In this document: positions 1-9,189 of the stretch, one piece after another
Layout of the letters: each line of letters starts with the position of its first letter
Numbering within the stretch: position 1 is the first letter of the stretch
Source of the DNA: Hyphomicrobiales bacterium
GTDB lineage: Bacteria > Pseudomonadota > Alphaproteobacteria > Rhizobiales > Rhizobiaceae
DNA length: 64,000 bases
Direction of reading: 5' to 3'
Assembly: GCA_900465915.1 (NCBI GenBank)
Contig: UBKJ01000017.1
Coordinates: forward strand, 1-64,000
Translations under genes and position numbers: made by a program
The notes under the pieces: generated by a model
What the model was told of the DNA's origin: nothing
Seen by the model: the letters and a program-made list of their open reading frames with translations, nothing else
The model's database searches: none

Positions 1-389
1 AAGGCCGACGCGCCGCGCGGGGCGGCCTCGGCCTGTCCGCGCGGCGCGTCGGCCTTCGGGGCCTCGAAATCCGAGGCCGGCTGGCCGCCGCGCATGGCCG
101 GCGGCATGCCGGGGCCGAGCAGCGAGGGCCGCGCGCCCTCGACGCCCATGATCCAGACGCCGCGCTGGTTCAGCTCCTGCAGCAGGTAGACCAGCTCGTG
201 CCGCTCTATGGCGAGGTTCTCCACGTCGAGCACGATCGGCCGCCCGAGGAAAAAGCCGCTCGAACGGCGCGCGAGGTCGTCGAGCCGGGCCAGCCAGGCG
301 TCGAGCGGCAGCTCGGGCGAGAGCACCATTGCGAGGAAGGACCGCCCCTTGAGGCGGATCGGACGGGGTTCTGTCAGCACGTGATTCAT
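1..389 (-). CDS. minC: Septum site-determining protein MinC (N-terminal part, cut by window edge)
   Basis: MinC inhibits FtsZ polymerisation away from mid-cell together with MinD. Reading the minus strand from an ATG at 387-389 gives about 129 residues that run off the left edge. They begin MNHVLTEPRPIRLKGRSFLA, followed by PELPLDAWLARLDDL, GFFLGRPIVLDVENL and GVWIMGVEGARPSLLGPGMP. This is the MinC N-terminal domain layout seen in Brucella-type MinC, followed by an Ala/Pro/Arg-rich linker. The C-terminal beta-helical domain, and any minD and minE, would lie outside the window. The gene is divergent from rlpA, and two CtrA boxes lie just upstream of its start. Confidence 0.88.
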   Translation of the reverse strand, partial: MNHVLTEPRPIRLKGRSFLAMVLSPELPLDAWLARLDDLARRSSGFFLGRPIVLDVENLAIERHELVYLLQELNQRGVWIMGVEGARPSLLGPGMPPAMRGGQPASDFEAPKADAPRGQAEAAPRGASA

Positions 390-394
390 CTTGG

Positions 395-410
395 TTAACG
401 GCAGGTTAAC
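395..410. promoter_or_regulatory. CtrA box 1 (TTAA-N7-TTAAC)
   Basis: TTAA at 395-398, seven bases, then TTAAC at 406-410. This matches the full CtrA-P recognition sequence of alphaproteobacteria with the canonical 7-base spacer. It lies 6 bases upstream of the minC start. CtrA binding upstream of minC has been reported in Brucella abortus; use of this copy here is inferred. Confidence 0.75.
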
Positions 411-429
411 AGGAATATATGCGAAATGG

Positions 430-444
430 TTAACGGAACGTTAA
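430..444. promoter_or_regulatory. CtrA box 2 (TTAA-N7-TTAA)
   Basis: TTAA at 430-433, seven bases, then TTAA at 441-444: a second full CtrA box, 19 bases after the first. It overlaps an ATGGTTAA half-site at 427-433. The whole 390-692 gap holds only this AT-rich control region and the rlpA leader; I see no gene in it. The boxes could act on minC, rlpA or both. Confidence 0.72.
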
Positions 445-692
445 TTTCACCTTCCGCAAAATTTCGGTCGAAAGCGCAGGATTCGCCTATCATGGCGGAA
501 AAATCGGGCATTTTGCGGCCCGGAAACGGTTACCCACAGGCTTTATGACGGCGCGGCGTGGATGGAGGGCGCGACTCGCCCTCGGGCCTTTGCATAAAAC
601 TTTAAGGATGCGTCAATCAATGGGTGGCATCACTGTTCCCGTGGGCGCGGCCGCGTATGGGCCGCGGATTTCGAGTAGCGGGCGTTTGCGTG

Positions 693-2102
693 ATGAAGTT
701 TCAACGAGTTCCTGAAGCACGCGTCGTCGGGGGCCGCGCGGTCAGCCTGACGCTTCTGGCGATCACGGTCGCGCTGGCGGGCTGCGCCACGCAGTCGCCG
801 CGGCCGATGCGGGCGGCGAAGCACTCGAAGGAATATTTCCCGGAATCGAAATACGGCGTCAAGGCCAGCCCGCGCGTGGCCGGCTTCGGCAAGCCGATGC
901 CGCGCGGCGGCGGGCGCGACCAGACCGGCCAGCCCTACATGGTCAAGGGCCGCTGGTACTATCCCAAGGAAGACAAGCATTACGTCAAGGTCGGCCGCGC
1001 CTCCTGGTACGGCGAGGCCTTCCACGGCCGCCTGACCGCCAATGGCGAGGTCTACGACATGGCGCATCTGACGGCGGCGCATCCGACCATGCCGCTGCCG
1101 AGCTACGCCCGCGTCACCAACCTCACCAACGGGCGCTCGGTGATCGTGCGCGTCAACGATCGCGGGCCCTACGAGCACGACCGCGTCATCGACCTGTCGT
1201 GGCGGGCCGCCGACCTCCTGGACTATCGCCATCACGGCACCGCCAATGTGAAGGTGGAATATGTCGGCCGCGCGCCGCTCGACGGCAACGACGATTCCTA
1301 TCTCCTCGCCTCCTATCGCGACGGCAAGGGCGGCAGCCCGCTGATCGGCCAGCCGGCCACCGGCGTGATGATGGCGATGAACGGCCCGACGCCGACCTCG
1401 CGCGCCACGCGTCGCGCGCCGACGCCCGTCATGCCGGAATATGAGCCCGTGCGGATGGCGTCCTACACGCCCGAGCCGGTCGTCAGGACGCGCCCGGTCA
1501 GGCCGCAGCCGGCCCCCATCGAGCAGGCGCGCGTCGAGCCCGTCCGCGCCGAGCCGGCGCGGCAGGTGGCGCGCGACATGTCGGTGGAGCCGCAGCGGGA
1601 GATGCGCCGGACCGCGCGCCGCGAGGCGCAGCGCGAGGTTCCGCCGCTGCCGGCCAACCTGCCGTTCAAGATCAACCCGGCCTATGGCGGGCCCAACGAC
1701 GGCACCTCGGCCTCGCTGCCGGCCAGGCGCCGCCAGCAGCTCGGCATGGCCGAGCCGGCCGGCGTCAGCGGGCTGGCGGGCTACGCCTCGGCGCGCACCG
1801 CCTCGATGCTGGACGAGCGCACCTATGGCGCGGTGCTGAGCGACGGCGCCGTCTCGGCCGCCTGGAAGCAGTCCGCTGATGAGCCGCGCGAATATGTGGA
1901 TCTCGGCCTGTTCGGCTCGCTCGACGAGGCGAAGCGGCTGGAGGGCGCGCTGCCCGTCGACGCCAAGGTCTCGCGCCAGAAGGTCTCGACCGAAAAGGGC
2001 GACTATTATCAATTGACCGCCTCGGCGGCCGACGGCGACGCGCTGCTGCGCGCGGCGTGGAAGGCGGGCGCGAAAGACGCCTTCGTCGTGCATCTGGATT
2101 GA
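693..2102 (+). CDS. rlpA: Septal ring lytic transglycosylase, RlpA family lipoprotein
   Basis: RlpA proteins are outer-membrane lipoproteins that cleave peptidoglycan stripped of stem peptides at the septum. The ATG at 693 (469 residues) is chosen because it places a positively charged start and hydrophobic stretch before the lipobox LAGC (Cys31); a GTG at 624 would add 23 implausible residues. A double-psi beta-barrel follows (about residues 100-190) with the family motifs ASWYGEAFHG and VNDRGPY. A long Pro/Arg/Glu-rich linker leads to a C-terminal SPOR domain (about 390-465, YVDLGLFGSLDEAKRL) that binds denuded glycan at the septum. It is divergent from minC across two CtrA boxes, so both may be timed by the cell cycle. 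Confidence 0.92.
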   Translation: MKFQRVPEARVVGGRAVSLTLLAITVALAGCATQSPRPMRAAKHSKEYFPESKYGVKASPRVAGFGKPMPRGGGRDQTGQPYMVKGRWYYPKEDKHYVKVGRASWYGEAFHGRLTANGEVYDMAHLTAAHPTMPLPSYARVTNLTNGRSVIVRVNDRGPYEHDRVIDLSWRAADLLDYRHHGTANVKVEYVGRAPLDGNDDSYLLASYRDGKGGSPLIGQPATGVMMAMNGPTPTSRATRRAPTPVMPEYEPVRMASYTPEPVVRTRPVRPQPAPIEQARVEPVRAEPARQVARDMSVEPQREMRRTARREAQREVPPLPANLPFKINPAYGGPNDGTSASLPARRRQQLGMAEPAGVSGLAGYASARTASMLDERTYGAVLSDGAVSAAWKQSADEPREYVDLGLFGSLDEAKRLEGALPVDAKVSRQKVSTEKGDYYQLTASAADGDALLRAAWKAGAKDAFVVHLD

Positions 2103-2155
2103 CGCCGGCGGCCCGAAGCCTGAAACTGTCCCCGCCGGCGGATTTGGGAAATGGG

Positions 2156-3343
2156 ATGCTCATGAGGCTTGTTTCGAGACTGGCCGTCGCGGCCGTGGCC
2201 GCGGGCCTGGCCTTTCCGGGCTTTGCGGCTTGGGCCGCCGAACCGGCGCAGACCGCCGTCCAGACCGTCAAGGCGGCGAGCGCGCTGCTCATCGACGACC
2301 GCAGCGGTTCGGTGCTCCTGTCCAAGAACGCCGACGCGCCCGTGCCGCCGGCCTCGCTCGCCAAGCTGATGACGGCGGAGGTGGTGTTCGAGGCGCTGGA
2401 GCACAAGGACGTCTCGCTCGAAACCGCCTATCCGGTCAGCGAATACGCCTGGCGCACCGGCGGCGCGCCGTCGGGCACCTCCACCATGTTCGCGCGGATC
2501 AAGTCCACGCCCACCGTGTCGGACCTGCTGCAGGGCATGATCGTGCAGTCGGCTAACGACGGCGCCATCGTGCTGGCCGAGGGGCTGGCCGGCAGCGAGC
2601 AGGCCTTCGCCGAAAAGATGAACGCCCGCGCGCGGGAACTCGGCATGACGGGGTCGAATTTCGTCAATTCCACCGGGCTTCCGGCGGCGGGGCAGAAGGT
2701 GACGATGAGCGACCTGCTCAAGCTCGCGCGCCATATCCACGCCTCGCATCCCGATTATTACAAATATTACGCCGAGCCGGCCTTCACCTGGAACAACATC
2801 ATGCAGCGCAACCGAAATCCGCTGCTGCGGCTGGGCGCGGACGGCATGGGCACCGGCTATACGCAGGAATCGGGCTATGCGCTTGTCGCCTCGGTGCAGC
2901 GCGACGGCCGGCGGCTGTTCCTGGCGCTGAGCGGGCTCGAAAGCGTCAAGGACCGCGAGGAGGAGGCCAAGCGCCTCATCGACTGGGGCATGGACGGCTT
3001 CGACGAGTCGCGTCTTTATTCGGCTAACGATTACGTCGGCGCGGCGCAGGTCTATGGCGGCGACGCGGCCAGCGTGCCGCTGAAAGTAGGCGCGGACGTG
3101 GAGCTTTTGCTGCCCAAGGAAGGGCGCGACCGCATCAAGGCGCGCATCGTCTATCGCGGCCCCTTGATGGCGCCGGTGGCGGCCGGGGCGGAGGTGGGGA
3201 CGCTGCGGGTGGAGCTGGACGGGGTCGTGTTGCAGACCGCGCCGCTCTTCGCCGCCGCCGCGGTGGCCAAGGGTAGCCTGCCGCAGCGGGCGCTGGGCGC
3301 GGCGCTGGAGTTCTCGACCGGCTGGGCGCGCAAATATCTCTGA
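2156..3343 (+). CDS. D-alanyl-D-alanine carboxypeptidase family protein (PBP5/6-like, peptidase S11), KTG box altered
   Basis: Periplasmic S11 enzymes trim the terminal D-Ala of peptidoglycan stem peptides. A signal peptide covers about residues 1-28 (VAAVAAGLAF...AAWAA). The catalytic tetrad SLAK is at residues 67-70 and the SxN motif (SAN) at 132-134. The third box, normally KTG, reads GTG at residues 232-234 (bases 2849-2857, context DGMGTGYTQESGY), so the usual lysine is absent. A PBP5-type C-terminal beta domain follows and the protein ends in a region resembling an amphipathic helix. ATG at 2156 is used; ATG at 2162 is equally possible. It lies 53 bases after rlpA and before tmk. Confidence 0.88.
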   Translation: MLMRLVSRLAVAAVAAGLAFPGFAAWAAEPAQTAVQTVKAASALLIDDRSGSVLLSKNADAPVPPASLAKLMTAEVVFEALEHKDVSLETAYPVSEYAWRTGGAPSGTSTMFARIKSTPTVSDLLQGMIVQSANDGAIVLAEGLAGSEQAFAEKMNARARELGMTGSNFVNSTGLPAAGQKVTMSDLLKLARHIHASHPDYYKYYAEPAFTWNNIMQRNRNPLLRLGADGMGTGYTQESGYALVASVQRDGRRLFLALSGLESVKDREEEAKRLIDWGMDGFDESRLYSANDYVGAAQVYGGDAASVPLKVGADVELLLPKEGRDRIKARIVYRGPLMAPVAAGAEVGTLRVELDGVVLQTAPLFAAAAVAKGSLPQRALGAALEFSTGWARKYL

Positions 3344-3418
3344 GCGCAATTTGCCCTGCCGCCGAAAGACCGTTAAGAACGGACCGGGATTCTTGACGGC
3401 TCCGCGCGGGAAGACAGA

Positions 3419-4063
3419 TTGACCGGATTGTTCATCACATTCGAGGGCGGCGAGGGCGCGGGAAAGTCGACGCAGATCGCGCTTCTGGCCGACCATCTGC
3501 GCGGGCGCGGCTTCGACCCGCTGATCACGCGCGAGCCGGGCGGCTCGCCCGGCGCCGAGGCCGTGCGCCACGTGATCCTGAGCGGCTCGGCCGAGGCCTA
3601 TGGGCCGGCCATGGAGGCGCTGCTGTTCGCCGCCGCGCGCGCCGACCATGTCGACGCCGCCATCCGCCCGGCGCTGGAGGAGGGCCGCATCGTGCTCTGC
3701 GACCGCTTCATCGATTCGAGCCGCGTCTATCAGGGCGTCACCGGCAATCTCGACCCCGCCTACATGCATGCCTTGGAGCGAATCGCCGTCGACGGCGTGC
3801 GCCCGGACCTGACCTTCATCCTCGACATTCCGGCGGCCGAAGGGCTGGCGCGCGCCGGCAAAAGGCGCGGGGCCGACGCGGCCGACCGCTTCGAGAAGGA
3901 GACGATCGAGGTGCACGAGGCGCGGCGGCGGGCCTTCCTCGCGCTGGCCGAACAGGAGCCGGAGCGCTGCAAGGCGATCGACGCCGCCCGCGCGCCGGAG
4001 GCGGTGGCGGCCGACATAAGGGAAGCCGTCGACGCGCTTCTGACGCAAAGGGGGCTCTTGTGA
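3419..4063 (+). CDS. tmk: Thymidylate kinase
   Basis: Phosphorylates dTMP to dTDP for DNA synthesis. The 214-residue protein begins [18 protein letters not shown] with the P-loop at about residues 9-16. It carries the DR(F/Y) motif ([14 protein letters not shown]) and a lid-like segment rich in Arg and Glu. The start is TTG at 3419; no ATG lies before the P-loop. The stop overlaps the holB start by four bases (GTGA), so translation is probably coupled. The tmk-holB order is common in alphaproteobacteria. Confidence 0.95.
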   Translation: MTGLFITFEGGEGAGKSTQIALLADHLRGRGFDPLITREPGGSPGAEAVRHVILSGSAEAYGPAMEALLFAAARADHVDAAIRPALEEGRIVLCDRFIDSSRVYQGVTGNLDPAYMHALERIAVDGVRPDLTFILDIPAAEGLARAGKRRGADAADRFEKETIEVHEARRRAFLALAEQEPERCKAIDAARAPEAVAADIREAVDALLTQRGLL

Positions 4064-5136
4064 TCGACGAACTCGACATCCCCAGGACTCATGACGGCAT
4101 CGAGGGCGTGCCGGAGCCGTCGGCCAACGCCTTTCTCGCCGGCCACGAGGCGGTGGCGGCGTTCCTGGCGCAGGCCTGGCGCGAGAGGCGGATGCACCAT
4201 GCGCTCCTGTTCGAGGGGCCGCAGGGCGTGGGCAAGGCGACGCTGGCCTTCCATCTCGCCGGCCACATGCTCGCCCATGGCGACCGCACGCAGGCGCCGG
4301 AGCGGCTGGAGCGGCCGGATTTCTCGCGGCCTTTGTGGCGGCAGATCGCCGGCGGCATGCATCCGGCGGTGCTGCATATCGGCCGGCCCTTCGACCAGAA
4401 GAGCGGCAAGTTCCGCACCGGCATCACGGTGGAGGAAATCCGCCGCGTCACCCATTTTCTCACCCGCACCGCTTCGGACGGGGCGTGGCGGATCGTCATC
4501 GTCGACCCCGCCGACGATATGAACCGCAACGCCGCCAACGCGCTCCTGAAGACGCTGGAGGAGCCGCCGGCGCGGGCGCTGTTCGTGCTGATCTCGCATG
4601 CGTCGGGGCGGCTTCTGCCCACCATCCGCTCGCGCTGCCAGAGCCTCGCCTTCAAGCCGCTGCCCGACCGGCCCCTGACCGAGGCGCTGCTGCATGCGGG
4701 CGCGGAAGCGGGCGTGACGGCCGAGACGGCCACCGCGGCGCTGCTCGGCCGAGCCGAGGGCAGCGTGCGCAAGGCGCTGCTGCTCGCCGTGCATGGCGGG
4801 CTGGAGATCGCGGCGACCGTCGACGCCGTCCTCGCCGCGCCGGGCTTCGACCTGCCCAGGGCGCAGGCGCTGGCGGGAGTCCTGAGCGGGCGCGAGGCGG
4901 AGGTGCAATATGCGCTGTTCCGCGACGACCTGATGGGCCGCGTCGCCGGCGAGGCGCGGCGGCTGGCGGAGGCGGGCGAGCTCGTTTCCGCCGAGCGCTG
5001 GTCGCGCTTCTGGAGCGATCTGACGCGCGAGATCACGGAGGCCGAGACCTACAATCTCGACCGCCGGCAGGCGGTGACCATCCTTCTCGACAAGGTCCAT
5101 CGCGCATTTCACGGATCGCTCACCCCGCCTGCGTGA
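4060..5136 (+). CDS. holB: DNA polymerase III subunit delta'
   Basis: Delta' is the rigid arm of the clamp loader that places the beta clamp on DNA. The 358-residue protein starts at a GTG overlapping the tmk stop. It has an AAA+ P-loop region ([16 protein letters not shown], about residues 53-68) and the diagnostic delta' motif [14 protein letters not shown]. An arginine-containing SRC-like segment (TIRSRCQSL) follows. The C-terminal third is helical, as in clamp-loader collar domains. It sits in a tmk-holB-metG-tatD-MBL series of replication and translation genes. Confidence 0.93.
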   Translation: MIDELDIPRTHDGIEGVPEPSANAFLAGHEAVAAFLAQAWRERRMHHALLFEGPQGVGKATLAFHLAGHMLAHGDRTQAPERLERPDFSRPLWRQIAGGMHPAVLHIGRPFDQKSGKFRTGITVEEIRRVTHFLTRTASDGAWRIVIVDPADDMNRNAANALLKTLEEPPARALFVLISHASGRLLPTIRSRCQSLAFKPLPDRPLTEALLHAGAEAGVTAETATAALLGRAEGSVRKALLLAVHGGLEIAATVDAVLAAPGFDLPRAQALAGVLSGREAEVQYALFRDDLMGRVAGEARRLAEAGELVSAERWSRFWSDLTREITEAETYNLDRRQAVTILLDKVHRAFHGSLTPPA

Positions 5137-5235
5137 CAACCCGCCGGACATGGGTTATGTCAGCGCAAGCACAGACCATCGCGCCCGCCGATCCGCCCGG
5201 GCGCGTCTTCCAAACATCGAAAGACCGGGTCCCGC

Positions 5236-6783
5236 ATGAGCCGCGAAAAATACTACATCACCACCGCGATCGCCTATCCCAACGGCAAGCCGCATATCGG
5301 CCATGCCTATGAGCTGATCGCCACCGACGCCCTGGCGCGTTTCCAGCGCCTCGACGGCAAGGATGTGTTTTTCCTCACCGGCACCGACGAGCACGGCATC
5401 AAGATGCTGCAGAGCGCGCGCAAGGAGGGCATCACCCCGCGCGAGCTGGCCGACCGCAACTCCACCGCCTTCCGCCGCATGGCCGAGGTGCTGAACAGCT
5501 CCAACGACGATTATATCCGCACCTCCGAGGAGCGCCATTACGCGTCGAGCCAGGCGATCTGGAAGGCCATGGCCGCCAATGGCGACATCTACAAGGGCGG
5601 CTACGCCGGCTGGTATTCGGTGCGCGACGAGGCCTATTACGGCGAGGAGGAGACGGAGCTGCGCGCCGACGGCGTGCGCTACGGCCCGCAGGGAACGCCG
5701 GTGGAATGGGTGGAGGAGGAGAGCTATTTCTTCCGCCTCTCGGCCTATCAGGACAGGCTGCTCGCGCTCTACGAGAGCAATCCCGGCTTCATCATGCCGG
5801 CCGAGCGCCGCAACGAGATCGTCAGCTTCGTGAAGTCTGGCCTCAAGGACCTGTCGATCTCGCGCACCACCTTCGACTGGGGCATTCCCGTGCCGGGCGA
5901 CGAGAAGCACGTCATGTATGTCTGGGTCGACGCGCTGACCAATTACATCACCGCGCTCGGCTATCCCGACCAGAGCGACCCGCGCTGGCGCTACTGGCCG
6001 GCCGACGCCCATATCATCGGCAAGGACATTTCGCGCTTCCACGCCATCTACTGGCCGGCCTTCCTGATGTCGGCCGGCGTGCCGCTGCCCAAGCGCGTCT
6101 TCGCGCACGGCTTCCTGTTCAACCGCGGCGAGAAGATGTCGAAGTCGGTCGGCAACGTCATCGACCCGTTCGAGCTGGTGGAGCGCTACGGCCTCGACCA
6201 ATTGCGCTATTTCCTCCTGCGCGAGGTGCCGTTCGGGCAGGACGGCAGCTACAGCCACGAGGCCATCGTCAACCGCACCAACGCCGACCTCGCCAACGAC
6301 CTCGGCAACCTGGCGCAGCGCTCGCTGTCGATGATCGCCAAGAACTGCGACGGCAAATTGCCGGTTCCGGGCGATTTCAGCGAGGCCGACAGGGCCATTC
6401 TCGACCAGGCCGAGGCGGCGCTCGACACGGCGCGCAAGGCCATGGCCGACCAGGCGATCCATCTGGCGCTGGGCGCGATCTTCGCCGTGGTGGCCGAGGC
6501 CAACCGCTATTTCGCCGGCCAGGAGCCCTGGGCGCTGCGCAAGACCGATCCGGCGCGCATGGGCACGGTGCTCTACGTCACCGCCGAGGTGATCCGCCGC
6601 GTCGCCCTGATGGCGCAGCCCTTCATCCCGCAATCGGCGGAGAAGCTGCTCGACATCCTCGCCGTTGCGGCCGACAGGCGGCAATTCGACGACGTGTCGG
6701 CGAGCCCGCTTGCCGGCGGAGCCGAGCTGCCCGCGCCGCAGCCGGTCTTCCCGCGCTATGTGGACCCGGAAGGCGAGAACTGA
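5236..6783 (+). CDS. metG: Methionyl-tRNA synthetase
   Basis: Charges tRNA-Met. The 515-residue class I synthetase starts at ATG 5236 with [19 protein letters not shown] and the HIGH box HIGHAYE. The KMSKS loop is EKMSKSVGN. The insertion where many MetRS carry zinc-binding cysteines here reads [16 protein letters not shown], without CxxC knuckles, so this is the short zinc-free type. There is no C-terminal EMAP/OB domain, consistent with the length. It lies 99 bases after holB, and tatD starts 3 bases after its stop. Confidence 0.97.
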   Translation: MSREKYYITTAIAYPNGKPHIGHAYELIATDALARFQRLDGKDVFFLTGTDEHGIKMLQSARKEGITPRELADRNSTAFRRMAEVLNSSNDDYIRTSEERHYASSQAIWKAMAANGDIYKGGYAGWYSVRDEAYYGEEETELRADGVRYGPQGTPVEWVEEESYFFRLSAYQDRLLALYESNPGFIMPAERRNEIVSFVKSGLKDLSISRTTFDWGIPVPGDEKHVMYVWVDALTNYITALGYPDQSDPRWRYWPADAHIIGKDISRFHAIYWPAFLMSAGVPLPKRVFAHGFLFNRGEKMSKSVGNVIDPFELVERYGLDQLRYFLLREVPFGQDGSYSHEAIVNRTNADLANDLGNLAQRSLSMIAKNCDGKLPVPGDFSEADRAILDQAEAALDTARKAMADQAIHLALGAIFAVVAEANRYFAGQEPWALRKTDPARMGTVLYVTAEVIRRVALMAQPFIPQSAEKLLDILAVAADRRQFDDVSASPLAGGAELPAPQPVFPRYVDPEGEN

Positions 6784-6786
6784 GCC

Positions 6787-7578
6787 GTGCTTGTCGACAG
6801 CCATTGCCATCTGGATTTCGCCGATTTCGAGCCGGAGCGCGACGCCGTCGTGCAGCGCGCGCTGGATGCGGGCGTCGAGCGGCTGGTGACCATCTCGACG
6901 CGGGTGCGGAAATTCGACGCGATCCGCGCGCTGACCGAGCGTTACGACGCGGTCTATTGCTCGGTCGGCACGCATCCCAACAACGCCCATGAGGAGCTGG
7001 ACGTCACCGCCGACGAGCTGGTGCGGCTGGCCCAGCATCCGAAGGTGGTGGCGATCGGCGAGGCGGGGCTCGACTATCATTACGACTACGCCCCGCCGGA
7101 GGCGCAGCGGCAGGGTTTCCTCACCCATATCGAGGCGGCGCGGCGCACGCAGCTGCCGCTGGTGATCCACGCCCGCAGCGCCGACGAGGACATGGCGGCG
7201 ATCCTGACCGAGGAGACGGAGAAGGGCGCGTTTCCCTTCATCCTGCACTGCTTCTCGTCGGGGCGGGCGCTGGCCGAGACGGGGCTGGCGCTGGGCGGCT
7301 ACCTGTCCTTTTCCGGCATATTGACCTTCCGCAACTCGCAGGAGATCCGCGACGTGGCGGCCATGGCCCCGCGCGACCGCATCCTGGTCGAGACCGACGC
7401 GCCCTATCTGGCGCCGGTCCCGCATCGCGGCAAGCGCAACGAGCCGTCCTTCGTGCGGCACACGGCGGCGGCGCTGGCCGAGACCATCGGCGTCGACGCC
7501 GAGGAGATCGGGCGCATCACCAGCGACAACGTGTTCCGGCTGTTCTCCAAAATGCCGAGGCCGGCGGAAAGGGCGTGA
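6787..7578 (+). CDS. tatD: TatD family 3'-5' DNA exonuclease / metal-dependent hydrolase
   Basis: TatD proteins are metal-dependent amidohydrolase-fold nucleases. The 263-residue protein starts at GTG 6787 (MLVDSHCHLDF), giving the HxH metal motif at once. Further ligands lie in GEAGLDYHYD, VIHARSADED and LHCFSS, and the family ending ETDAPYLAPVP is present. It follows metG by 3 bases and overlaps the next gene by four bases (GTGA), so metG-tatD-MBL is probably one transcript, as in Brucella and many other bacteria. Confidence 0.93.
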   Translation: MLVDSHCHLDFADFEPERDAVVQRALDAGVERLVTISTRVRKFDAIRALTERYDAVYCSVGTHPNNAHEELDVTADELVRLAQHPKVVAIGEAGLDYHYDYAPPEAQRQGFLTHIEAARRTQLPLVIHARSADEDMAAILTEETEKGAFPFILHCFSSGRALAETGLALGGYLSFSGILTFRNSQEIRDVAAMAPRDRILVETDAPYLAPVPHRGKRNEPSFVRHTAAALAETIGVDAEEIGRITSDNVFRLFSKMPRPAERA

Positions 7579-8390
7579 GCGTGGCGGCGCATCTGCGGTT
7601 CACGATCCTCGGCTGCGGCTCGTCGCCCGGAACGCCGCGCATCAACGGCGACTGGGGCGCGTGCGATCCGGCCAATCCGAAGAACCGCCGCCGCCGCGCC
7701 GCGCTGCTGGTCGAGCGCTTCGACGCGGAAGGGCGCGCCACCACGGTGGTGATCGACACCGGGCCGGATTTCCGCGCCCAGATGATCGACGCCGGCGCGG
7801 AAACGCTCGACGCCGCCGTCTACACTCATCCGCACGCCGACCATATCCACGGCATCGACGACCTGCGCACCTATGTGGTGGAGAACCGCCGGCTGATGGA
7901 CGTCTACGCCAACCGGCTGACGCGCAACCGGCTCTACGACGCCTTCGGCTATTGCTTCGAGACGCCGGCGGGATCGAGCTATCCGCCGATCCTGCGCATG
8001 CACGACATCGCCGCCGAGGTGCCGTTCTCCATCGCCGGGGCGGGCGGGGCGATCCGCTTCCAGCCCTTCGCGCAGGTGCATGGCGACATCGAGTCGCTCG
8101 GCTTCCGCATCGGCGACGTCGCCTATTGCACCGACGTCAGCGCCTTTCCCGACGCCAGCCTCGCTTACTTGCGCGGGCTCGACGTGCTCATCCTCGGCGC
8201 GTTGCAATACCGCCCGCATCCGAGCCATTTCTCGCTCGACGAGGCGCTTGAATGGATCGATGCGCTGAAGCCGAAGCGCGCCATCCTCACCCATATGCAT
8301 GTGCCGCTCGACTACGAGACGGTGCTGCGCGACACGCCCGACACTGTCGAGCCCGGCTATGACGGGCTGCGCTTCACCGTCGGCCCCTGA
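7575..8390 (+). CDS. MBL-fold metallohydrolase (PhnP / RNase Z-like branch)
   Basis: A 271-residue metallo-beta-lactamase-fold protein starting at a GTG that overlaps the tatD stop. It opens with LRFTILGCGSSPGTPR, as in PhnP/RNase Z-like hydrolases. It has the metal-binding motif THPHADHIHGIDD (HxHxDH), a further ligand region QVHGDIESLGF, and the C-terminal LTHMHVPLDY histidines. The placement after tatD is widely conserved, and the natural substrate is usually unknown. A phosphodiester substrate is likely from the family. PhnP-type phosphonate chemistry is not supported here because no phn genes are near. Confidence 0.85.
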   Translation: MSVAAHLRFTILGCGSSPGTPRINGDWGACDPANPKNRRRRAALLVERFDAEGRATTVVIDTGPDFRAQMIDAGAETLDAAVYTHPHADHIHGIDDLRTYVVENRRLMDVYANRLTRNRLYDAFGYCFETPAGSSYPPILRMHDIAAEVPFSIAGAGGAIRFQPFAQVHGDIESLGFRIGDVAYCTDVSAFPDASLAYLRGLDVLILGALQYRPHPSHFSLDEALEWIDALKPKRAILTHMHVPLDYETVLRDTPDTVEPGYDGLRFTVGP

Positions 8391-8411
8391 ACCGAGGCGC
8401 GGAGGCCCTGC

Positions 8412-9158
8412 ATGTCCCGCGCCGCGCGCCTGTTCGACCTGATCGAGATATTGCGCCGGCATCGCTTTCCCGTGCCGGGCGCGCGGCTCGCGGACGAGCT
8501 GGGCGTGAGCCTGCGGACGCTCTATCGCGACATCGCCACCCTGCAGGGGCAGGGCGCGGATATCGAGGGCGAGCCGGGGCTCGGCTATGTGCTGAGGCCG
8601 GGCTTCATGCTGCCGCCGCTGATGTTCACCGAGGACGAGATCGAGGCGCTGGTGCTGGGCTCGCGCTGGGTGTCGGCGCGGACCGACCACGCGCTCAGCC
8701 GCGCCGCGCAAGGCGCGCTGGCCAAGATCGCCGCCGTGCTGCCGCCCGACCTGCGCGGGGCGCTCGACGCCGACGCGCTGATGGTGGGCAAAAGCGCGGA
8801 TGCGCTGATGGGCGCTGAAGCGCCGGGCGACGCCGTCGACCTGTCGCTGCTGCGCCGAGCGATCCGCGCCGAGCGCAAGGTCATGCTTTCCTATCGCGAC
8901 GTTTCGGGCGCCGCGTCGGAGCGGACGGTCTGGCCGATCGCGCTCGGCTATTTCGAGCAGACGCGCATGCTGGCCGCATGGTGCGAATTGCGGCAGGCGT
9001 TCCGGCATTTCCGCGCCGACCGCATCGTCGTCGCCACAGCGCTTGCGGAGCGCTATCCGCGCCGGCGGCGGGCGCTGATGGAGGAATGGCGCGCGGCGGA
9101 TGCGCGCCAGAAGGCGGCGCGGGCTGCTGACGCTTTCTGTCAGCGGGGAGAGGGATAA
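8412..9158 (+). CDS. YafY-family transcriptional regulator (HTH + WYL domain)
   Basis: The 248-residue protein has an N-terminal winged helix-turn-helix (about residues 5-58: LFDLIEILRRH, then LGVSLRTLYRDIATL). A WYL-type ligand-sensing domain follows (about 135-225: VMLSYRDVSG, RTVWPIALGYFEQTRMLAAWCELR, FRHFRADRI). WYL regulators sense small ligands or nucleic acid and often control an adjacent gene. The glutathione transferase gene starts 31 bases downstream in the same direction, so co-regulation is likely. The start ATG at 8412 is 21 bases after the preceding stop. Confidence 0.87.
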   Translation: MSRAARLFDLIEILRRHRFPVPGARLADELGVSLRTLYRDIATLQGQGADIEGEPGLGYVLRPGFMLPPLMFTEDEIEALVLGSRWVSARTDHALSRAAQGALAKIAAVLPPDLRGALDADALMVGKSADALMGAEAPGDAVDLSLLRRAIRAERKVMLSYRDVSGAASERTVWPIALGYFEQTRMLAAWCELRQAFRHFRADRIVVATALAERYPRRRRALMEEWRAADARQKAARAADAFCQRGEG

Positions 9159-9189
9159 AGGCGCATCGAACCGCAAGGGAGTTTGCACG

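Noticed and set aside
630-2093. A 487-residue open frame antisense to rlpA
   Set aside because: Composition is Arg/Ala/Gly-rich shadow sequence; the plus strand has a lipobox, double-psi barrel and SPOR domain.
7575-8390. PhnP, phosphonate degradation
   Set aside because: The fold and motifs fit, but no phn genes are nearby and the tatD neighbourhood points to the general MBL hydrolase found in this position in many genomes.
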